Positions 58,407 through 64,000 of a DNA stretch of 64,000 nucleotides are shown here, piece after piece (within the stretch, counting starts at the first letter, position 1; each line of letters starts with the position of its first letter). The stretch is taken from contig RHDP01000001.1 in assembly GCA_003725745.1 (NCBI GenBank), positions 4,534,501 through 4,598,500 on the forward strand, in the 5' to 3' direction. The notes below the pieces were generated by a model. The model was not told where the DNA came from. It was given only the letters and a program-made list of their open reading frames with translations, and did not search any database. The translations under genes and the position numbers were made by a program. The stretch is from Streptomyces sp. I6. GTDB lineage: Bacteria > Actinomycetota > Actinomycetes > Streptomycetales > Streptomycetaceae.

Positions 58407-59882
58407 GTGCCCTCCATGAACGACCTCGTACGCCAGCACACCGCTCTGAGCGAGTCCGACCTCGAGTGGCTGCACCTGCTGGTCTCGGAGTGGCAGCTGC
58501 TCTCCGACCTCTCCTTCGCGGACCTCGTCCTGTGGGTTCCCACCCTCGACGGCACACGTTACGTCTCGGTGGCCCAGATGCGGCCGAACACCGGCCCGAC
58601 CTCCTACCAGGACGACATGGTCGGGCATCTGGTCCCCCGCGGCCGCCGCCCGCTGCTGGACGCCGCGCTCGACGAGGGCCGCATCGTGCGCGAGGGAGAC
58701 CCCGAGTGGCGCGAGGAAGTGCCGGTACGGGTCGAGTCCATCCCCGTACGGCGCGACGGCCGGGTCCTCGGGGTGATCGCGCGCAACACCAACCTGCTCA
58801 CCGTGCGCACCCCCAGTCGGCTCGAGCTGACCTATCTGCAGTCCGCGTCCGACCTCGCCCAGATGATCGCCGCCGGCGCCTTCCCGTTCCCCGGGCAGCA
58901 GGTCGACATGGACGCCTCGCCGCGCGCCGGTGATGGGCTGATCCGTCTCGACGCCGACGGCGTCGTCCAGTACGCGTCCCCGAACGCGCTGTCCGCGTAC
59001 CACCGGCTCGGTCTCGCCGCCGACCTGGTCGGGCAGCACCTGGGCCAGATCACCGCCGAACTGGCGCCGTCCCGGGGGCCGGTCGACGAGGCCCTGGTCA
59101 AGCTCGCCAGCGGATACGCACCCCGGGAGACCGAAGTCGAGGGCAACGGCGGCGTCATCCAGCTCCGCGCCATCCCGCTGAAGCCCAAGGGCGCCCGGAT
59201 CGGCTCCCTCGTGCTGCTCCGCGACGTCACGGAACTCCGGCGCCGCGAGCGCGAGTTGATCACCAAGGACGCCACCATCCGGGAGATCCACCACCGGGTG
59301 AAGAACAACCTCCAGACGGTCGCGGCCCTGCTGCGCCTCCAGGCCCGGAGGATGGACTCCGTGCGCGGCCGGGAGGCCCTCAACGAGGCGGTCCGGCGGG
59401 TCGGGTCCATCGCCATCGTCCATGAGACGCTGTCCCAGAACCTGGACGAGCGGGTCGAGTTCGACGAGATCGCGGACCGGGTCCTCGCCATGGTGGCGGA
59501 GATCTCCCCCGGCAAGGTGGACTGCCGGCGCAGCGGCCGCTGCGGAATCCTCGACGCCGAGGTCGCCACGCCGCTCTCCATGGTCCTCACCGAGGTCCTG
59601 CAGAACGCGCTGGAGCACGCCTTCGCGCCGGGGGAGCACGGCACCGTCGAGGTGTCGGCGGTGCGCAGCGGCCCCCGATCCGCCGAGCGGCTGCTGATAA
59701 CCGTGCAGGACGACGGCCGGGGGCTGCCCGAGGGCTTCGACCCGAAGACGGCGGGAAACCTGGGACTCCAGATCATCAGGACGCTGGTGGAGGGGGAGCT
59801 GGGCGGCACCTTCGACATGAAGCCGGCCGCCGGGCGGGGGACTCGGGCGGTCCTGGACATTCCCGTCCGGAGCCAGAAGTAG
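58407..59882 (+). CDS. pdtaS: cytosolic sensor histidine kinase, PdtaS-like
   Basis: 491 residues from GTG 58407; ATG 58416 is nearly as good, and no clear ribosome site precedes either. Order: GAF-like domain (1-160), PAS domain (about 172-285), then an HWE/HisKA_2 kinase with the phospho-acceptor in IREIHHRVKNNLQTV, N-box LQNALEHAF, and ATP lids DDGRGLP and GNLGLQI. No membrane segment. The mycobacterial orthologue PdtaS (next to whiB1, as here) phosphorylates an ANTAR antiterminator. The partner regulator is not in the window. Confidence 0.9.
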   Translation: MPSMNDLVRQHTALSESDLEWLHLLVSEWQLLSDLSFADLVLWVPTLDGTRYVSVAQMRPNTGPTSYQDDMVGHLVPRGRRPLLDAALDEGRIVREGDPEWREEVPVRVESIPVRRDGRVLGVIARNTNLLTVRTPSRLELTYLQSASDLAQMIAAGAFPFPGQQVDMDASPRAGDGLIRLDADGVVQYASPNALSAYHRLGLAADLVGQHLGQITAELAPSRGPVDEALVKLASGYAPRETEVEGNGGVIQLRAIPLKPKGARIGSLVLLRDVTELRRRERELITKDATIREIHHRVKNNLQTVAALLRLQARRMDSVRGREALNEAVRRVGSIAIVHETLSQNLDERVEFDEIADRVLAMVAEISPGKVDCRRSGRCGILDAEVATPLSMVLTEVLQNALEHAFAPGEHGTVEVSAVRSGPRSAERLLITVQDDGRGLPEGFDPKTAGNLGLQIIRTLVEGELGGTFDMKPAAGRGTRAVLDIPVRSQK

Positions 59883-60190
59883 CCCCGGGAACCGTGGCGG
59901 AGCAGGTCCGGGCCTTTCGCCCGCCTTTCGCCACGCGGATCCCGCCGGAGTGGTTCCGGGCGGCACGCGCGGGGCGGCGCCTCCGGTTTCGTGCGGCGGA
60001 TGCGGGAGGGTTCCCCGTGCGGCCGGTGCGGGATCGGGGCGCTTGTCCGGGGTGCACGACAGCGAGCCCCGGACCGGTGGAGACGGTCCGGGGCTCGAAA
60101 GCTGCGGGATACTGCTGCGCGCTGCGGCTCGGGGGCGGTGAGTGCGTACTCGCCGTACGCGCCGCCGGGCTCAGGCTGTTGGCAGGGGGC
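59883..60190. other. spacer between convergent sensor kinase and whiB1
   Basis: About 310 bases holding the hairpin at 60063 and no supported gene. Confidence 0.55.
60063..60097. terminator. 14-bp perfect hairpin, kinase/whiB1
   Basis: CGAGCCCCGGACCG and its complement around GTGGAGA. Placed between convergent genes; probably bidirectional. Confidence 0.8.
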
Positions 60191-60448
60191 TCAGGCGCTG
60201 GCGTTGCGCGCCCGGTTGCGGGCGGCGCGGCGCTTCATCGCGCGGCGCTCGTCCTCGCTGAGGCCACCCCAGACGCCGGAGTCCTGGCCGGACTCGAGCG
60301 CCCACTGCAGGCACTGCTCCATGACGGGGCAGCGACGGCAGACGGCCTTGGCTTCCTCGATCTGCAGCAGCGCAGGACCGGTGTTGCCGATGGGGAAGAA
60401 CAGCTCGGGGTCTTCCTCGCGGCAAACGGCGTTGTGACGCCAGTCCAT
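60191..60448 (-). CDS. whiB1: WhiB1/WblE iron-sulfur transcription factor
   Basis: 85 residues from ATG 60448 (GAGAGG upstream), the size of WhiB1. Cluster cysteines C9, C37, C40 and C46; WhiB turn GVWGG at 58-62; basic C-terminus RRAMKRRAARNRARN. WhiB1 orthologues are nitric-oxide-sensitive partners of the principal sigma factor and are essential in mycobacteria. In Streptomyces the gene is called wblE. The neighbour pdtaS is conserved with it. Confidence 0.95.
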   Translation of the reverse strand: MDWRHNAVCREEDPELFFPIGNTGPALLQIEEAKAVCRRCPVMEQCLQWALESGQDSGVWGGLSEDERRAMKRRAARNRARNASA

Positions 60449-60762
60449 GGCTGCTACCTCTCTTGGTATGACGTGCAAGTGCTTGTGAATGTGAACGCTT
60501 TCACGAATCCCCCGCAAGGGAAGGGCCTGCATCCAGATGAACTGGTTGCGGTCCTGGTTGAGGAGGGGTTCTGGCTCTCAGCGGAGGCCGGTCCTGCGGG
60601 CCGTCCCGAGCGCCACGTAGAGATTCGCAAACCTCGGCGGCGGATACAACCCCTTCCGGAAAGTTTTTTTTGATTCCTCGGTGTCGACTAGGTCACAGCC
60701 GTACTTCCATGGGGTGGATCCGCGCCTAAACGTTCGAGTGGAAGGACTTTTGCCTCTTCCGC
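60449..60762. other. whiB1 upstream region
   Basis: About 310 bases between the divergent-facing ends of whiB1 and the lipid kinase gene (both on the minus strand). It contains a GTGAA-CGCT-TTCAC palindrome at 60491-60504, a run of eight T at 60664-60671 and unusually A/T-rich sequence for this genome. The whiB1 promoter must be here. A short open frame at 60578-60766 is not convincing. Confidence 0.55.
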
Positions 60763-61731
60763 TCACACAATCACACGCAGTGCACGGCGTACGCCTGTGA
60801 ACGTCACGCTGCTGCGCAGTCCGAGGTGGTCACCGTCCATCTGGAAGGGCAGTGAGACCTTCGAATGCAAGGTGAAGTCCGTGAGATCGTGAAAAGAGGC
60901 CACATGCCTGCCGCGCGGCCCGCGGTCCGGGGTCGAGGTGAGCAGCTGGGTCGCGTAGCGGGCCAGCGCGGGGGTCGACAGCCGGCTCAGCCCGAGCACG
61001 TCCAGGGCGCTGTCGAAGGACGCCGCCGGGGTCGCGTACACCGGGCGGTTCCCCAGGTAGGTCCAGGGGGAGGTGTTGCAGACGATGGACAGCACCAGCT
61101 CGCGCACGGGGTCCGCCCCGGGGCGTTCCAGGGTGATCGCGCCGCTGCGGCGGTGCGGGTCCGCGAGGAACTGCCGCGCCGCCTGGCGTATGTAGAGGGA
61201 GTGCGTCGAGATCCGGCCGCGCTCCCGCTGCTGCTCGACCCTGCCGACGACTCCGGCGTCGAAGCCGAATCCGGCGCAGAACGTGAACCAGCGCGGCGGA
61301 ACGCCCTCGTCCGGTGTGTCCGGCGTACCGGCCGCTATGCCGAGCCCCACCGTGCGGCCGCTCCCCGTCTCCAGGGCGTCCAGGATGGCGCCGGTGGCCT
61401 CCACGGCGTCGTTCGGCAGCCCCAGGGCGCGGGCGAAGACGTTCGTGGAGCCGCCGGGGACGACCGCGAGCCGCGGCAGCGCGTCGGGGTCCGGGCCGGC
61501 GTGCAGCAGCCCGTTCACGACCTCGTTGACCGTGCCGTCGCCGCCCAGTGCCACGACCATGTCGATGTCGTCGGAGTCGGCGGCCCGCCGGCCGAGGTCG
61601 CGCGCGTGGCCGCGGTACTCGGTGGTGACGGCCTCCAGCTTCATCTCGCTCGCGAGTGCGTGGATCAGGACGTCGCGGGTGCGGGCACTGGTGGTGGTTG
61701 CCGCCGGATTGACCACGAGGAGTGCACGCAT
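60763..61731 (-). CDS. diacylglycerol kinase-family lipid kinase
   Basis: 322 residues from ATG 61731. The catalytic-domain motifs are VVALGGDGTVNEVVNGLLH and VVPGGSTNVFARALGLP, followed by FCAGFGFDAGVV; the fold is complete. Relatives phosphorylate diacylglycerol, sphingosine-like lipids or YegS-type substrates, so the lipid acceptor is open. It is followed by whiB1 about 315 bases later. Confidence 0.88.
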   Translation of the reverse strand: MRALLVVNPAATTTSARTRDVLIHALASEMKLEAVTTEYRGHARDLGRRAADSDDIDMVVALGGDGTVNEVVNGLLHAGPDPDALPRLAVVPGGSTNVFARALGLPNDAVEATGAILDALETGSGRTVGLGIAAGTPDTPDEGVPPRWFTFCAGFGFDAGVVGRVEQQRERGRISTHSLYIRQAARQFLADPHRRSGAITLERPGADPVRELVLSIVCNTSPWTYLGNRPVYATPAASFDSALDVLGLSRLSTPALARYATQLLTSTPDRGPRGRHVASFHDLTDFTLHSKVSLPFQMDGDHLGLRSSVTFTGVRRALRVIV

Positions 61732-61836
61732 GGCCGCCAGGGTACCTACCGCGGGGTACACGGCCCAGTCCGGGGCGTGCGCCCCCGGCGCGGTACGCCC
61801 TCCGGGCCGGGCCGGGCGCGGGGCTACCCTGCAGGG

Positions 61837-62274
61837 GTGAGCAGTGCAGAGCAGACCCCCGAGACCGTGCCCGGCGCCCCCGTGAGGCGACGGCACGGCA
61901 GGCTGACCGCGGCGGCCGCCCTGTGCGGGTTCCAGGCCCTGGCGCTGTTCGCCGGTGGCCTCTACCTGCTGGTCTCGGGCCTGACCGGTGACCCGGACAG
62001 CACGTCGCAGGCCGAGACGGGCGGGGTGACGCTGATCGCGCTGGGCCTCATCCCGCTGCTCGCCGCACGCGGGCTGCTGCTGGGGCGCGGCTGGAGCCGC
62101 GGCCCCGCGATCATCACCCAGATCATGGCGCTGCCGGTGGCCTGGACCCTGCTCCGCGCGTCGGGCGCGCTGATCCCCGCGGGCATTCTGCTGGCCGTCG
62201 TGGCCGTCACCGCGCTGGTGCTGCTGCTCGACCCGCGGACCGCGCAGGCGCTGGGCATCCGCGGCCGCGCGTAG
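61837..62274 (+). CDS. small four-helix integral membrane protein
   Basis: 145 residues from GTG 61837. No ribosome site is present, but TACCCT ends about six bases before the GTG, the layout of a leaderless transcript. After a short basic N-terminus there are four hydrophobic helices (e.g. LCGFQALALFAGGLYLLVSG). Unknown function; conserved position next to the kinase and sigma factor genes in actinobacteria is my recollection. Confidence 0.75.
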   Translation: MSSAEQTPETVPGAPVRRRHGRLTAAAALCGFQALALFAGGLYLLVSGLTGDPDSTSQAETGGVTLIALGLIPLLAARGLLLGRGWSRGPAIITQIMALPVAWTLLRASGALIPAGILLAVVAVTALVLLLDPRTAQALGIRGRA

Positions 62275-62326
62275 TCTCCGGCGGCCGGGGAAGGCGTGGG
62301 AACAGCCGTCCGGAACCGCCGGAGGG

Positions 62327-63346
62327 TCACTCCTCGACCAGGAGCTTCTCGCGGAGTTGTGCCAGCGTGCGTGCCAGGAGGCGGGAGACGTGCATCTGGG
62401 AGATCCCGACCTCCTGGGCGATCTGCGACTGCGTCATGTTGCCGAAGAAGCGGAGAAGGAGAATCCGCTTCTCCCGGGGCGGCAGATCCTCCAGCAGCGG
62501 CTTCAGCGACTCGCGGTACTCGACACCCTCCAGCGCCTCGTCCTCGGCGCCCAGGGTGTCCGCGACCGCCGGGGACTCGTCGTCGGTGTCGGGCACGTCC
62601 AGCGAGAGCGTCGAGTACGCGTTGGCGGACTCCAGGCCCTCCAGGACCTCCTCCTCGGAGATGCCGAGACGCTCGGCCAGTTCGTGGACCGTGGGGGAGC
62701 GGCCGTGCTGCTGGGACAGCTCCGCGGTCGCCGTGGTCAGCGCGAGCCGCAGCTCCTGCAGCCGCCGGGGGACCCGCACCGCCCAGCCCTTGTCGCGGAA
62801 GTGCCGCTTGATCTCCCCGACGACCGTCGGCGTCGCGTAGGTCGAGAACTCGACGCCCCGGTCGGGGTCGAACCGGTCCACGGACTTGATCAGCCCGATC
62901 GTCGCGACCTGGGTGAGGTCGTCGAGCGGCTCGCCGCGGTTGCGGAATCGGCGGGCCAGGTGCTCCACCAGGGGCAGATGCATCCGCACCAGCTGGTTCC
63001 GGAGTTCGGCACGCTCGGGGGAGCCCTCCGGAAGTCCGCGCAGCGCGATGAACATCGCACGCGCCTCGCTCCGGTCGTTCGGAGCGTGGTGCCCGTGTTC
63101 CCTGAGGTGGTGCTCGTGGTCGCTCATGGCCGCCCTCTGCCAGTGCCTCGCCCGGGAGGTACCCCCAGCCTGCTTCTGCTCCGCCGCGGCCGGGAGGCCG
63201 TCACGCTCGTCCACCGGGTGCGGCCTGGCCTGCTGCTCCGGGATGCCCGCCGGCCCGCCGGCCGGCTCCGCCGGGGCCGTGGGCCCGCCGTTCCGCGTTC
63301 CGGAAATCCGCTCCTCGTCGCGCACCGGACCGTCCCCGTCTCTCAC
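62327..63346 (-). CDS. sigH: SigB/SigF-family sigma factor SigH
   Basis: General/osmotic stress sigma factor of the group 3 (SigB-like) class. The GTG at 63346 overlaps the ushX stop (GTGA) and gives 339 residues, about 37 kDa; an internal ATG at 63127 (MSDHEHHLREHGHH) would give 266. Regions 2 to 4 are complete: FSTYATPTVVGEIKRHFRDK, RSPTVHELAERLGISEEEV, and MTQSQIAQEVGISQMHVSRL. The frame is also open through ushX to 63871, enough for a protein above 50 kDa. In S. coelicolor, SigH forms of 52, 51 and 37 kDa are reported, which fits. Confidence 0.9.
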   Translation of the reverse strand: MRDGDGPVRDEERISGTRNGGPTAPAEPAGGPAGIPEQQARPHPVDERDGLPAAAEQKQAGGTSRARHWQRAAMSDHEHHLREHGHHAPNDRSEARAMFIALRGLPEGSPERAELRNQLVRMHLPLVEHLARRFRNRGEPLDDLTQVATIGLIKSVDRFDPDRGVEFSTYATPTVVGEIKRHFRDKGWAVRVPRRLQELRLALTTATAELSQQHGRSPTVHELAERLGISEEEVLEGLESANAYSTLSLDVPDTDDESPAVADTLGAEDEALEGVEYRESLKPLLEDLPPREKRILLLRFFGNMTQSQIAQEVGISQMHVSRLLARTLAQLREKLLVEE

Positions 63347-63756
63347 GCCGGCCCGGGTCCCGCGCCGCGCTGCTTGTACAGGCTGATGGAGACCGTACGG
63401 TCCTCCGCCACGGAGGAGTCGACCTTGCCCGCCAGTGCCGAGAGCACCGTCCAGGCGAAGGTGTCGCGCTCCGGGGCGCGGCCGTCGGTCGTCGGGGCCG
63501 AGACCGTGACCTCCAGGGAGTCGTCGACGAGCCGGAAGACGCAGCTGAGGACGGATCCGGGGACGGCCTGCTGCAGCAAGATCGCACATGCCTCGTCGAC
63601 CGCGATGCGCAGGTCCTCGATCTCGTCGAGGGTGAAGTCCAAGCGCGCCGCGAGGCCGGCCGTGGCCGTACGCAGCACGGACAGGTAGGCACCCGCAGCG
63701 GGCAGCCGGACTTCCACGAAGTCCTGGGTCCCGGGCTCGCCTGCGATGTCGGACAC
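63343..63756 (-). CDS. ushX: RsbW-like anti-sigma factor UshX (PrsH)
   Basis: 137 residues from GTG 63756, five bases after GGAGG. GHKL-type serine kinase fold: the N-box is DLRIAVDEACAILLQQA, and the C-terminal part has DTFAWTVLSALAG and TVSISLYKQ. It should hold SigH inactive and be countered by an anti-anti-sigma factor such as BldG, encoded elsewhere. Coupled to sigH by the GTGA overlap. Confidence 0.9.
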   Translation of the reverse strand: MSDIAGEPGTQDFVEVRLPAAGAYLSVLRTATAGLAARLDFTLDEIEDLRIAVDEACAILLQQAVPGSVLSCVFRLVDDSLEVTVSAPTTDGRAPERDTFAWTVLSALAGKVDSSVAEDRTVSISLYKQRGAGPGPA

Positions 63757-64000
63757 CCTCACCTCCAAGGTGGCACAAGGTCGATCGAGGCCCCGGGAGG
63801 GCGTCCCGGAGCCGAGTGCTGCGCGTCGGTGCGCAGCCAGTACCTGGACTGGCGACGCTATCGCGATCCATGGTGCCGTGTCGCCGGGACCCCTACCCGG
63901 CGCTGTCACTCATGGTAAGCCCATGGGTACGCACAGTGGCTAGTGCTCTGCGGCCCTCAAATGCGAGAAGTCGGCGGAGCTTTGACGTACCCGGACGTCA

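Overview
The window is high-GC DNA whose codon use, GTG/TTG starts, strong GGAGG ribosome sites and gene families point to a Streptomyces core chromosome segment. Diagnostic loci are wblC/whiB7, sigR-rsrA, nrdAB under a B12 riboswitch, dasR-dasABCD-nagB, wblE/whiB1 and ushX-sigH. Gene order matches what I recall of the S. coelicolor SCO518x-SCO524x region. Parts also match Mycobacterium tuberculosis (nudC, mrx1, uvrD2, whiB7 and the aarF kinase; UPF0182 and the PDZ protease; aroA, rsgA and SRAP; sigma factor/anti-sigma; pdtaS and whiB1). It is ordinary core chromosome: I see no prophage, insertion sequence, CRISPR array or biosynthetic cluster.

Layout. 0.2-5.6 kb: M20 dipeptidase, NudC, mycoredoxin with a sigma-R type promoter, and UvrD2 helicase. 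5.6-7.3 kb: whiB7 behind a long leader with an upstream ORF and an intrinsic terminator, then two small proteins. 7.4-14.1 kb: AarF/ABC1 kinase coupled to a ThiF-like protein, a YgjP-type metallopeptidase, a TerD-AIM24 fusion and two more AIM24 proteins. 14.5-24.1 kb: Nudix, zincin-like protein, SDR, MoaE with a 53-bp tandem repeat, Lon/PDZ protease, PPA1309 protein and the UPF0182 membrane protein. 24.1-26.8 kb: two identical initiator tRNA genes flanking a Sel1/TPR protein. 27.1-34.9 kb: Fur regulator/catalase, CBS protein, HisN, TetR/SMR pair, RsgA, AroA and an M50 peptidase. 35.7-43.4 kb: SRAP protein, hydrolase, sigR-rsrA, two HD-domain membrane proteins, TPR protein and peptide deformylase. 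43.7-50.1 kb: nrdAB with its riboswitch, then CstA-YbdD. 50.2-57.4 kb: the DasR/chitosaccharide locus. 58.4-63.8 kb: PdtaS-like kinase, WhiB1, lipid kinase, a small membrane protein, and SigH with its anti-sigma factor UshX.

The main themes are redox and stress control (sigma-R/RsrA with mycoredoxin, Fur/catalase, WhiB7, WhiB1, SigH/UshX), nucleotide supply (NrdAB), and N-acetylglucosamine/chitobiose uptake with DasR regulation (DasABC import, DasD hydrolysis, NagB deamination).

Caveat. Fifteen conserved genes between 0.4 and 46 kb change reading frame, 19 times in total. Eighteen of these changes equal one missing base, and almost all map to a run of 3-6 G or C. Conserved protein continues in the next frame every time, including in essential genes (aroA, nrdA, nrdB). 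I treat these as probable base-call or assembly errors, annotate the full genes, and give each break position. No break is visible from 47 to 64 kb.
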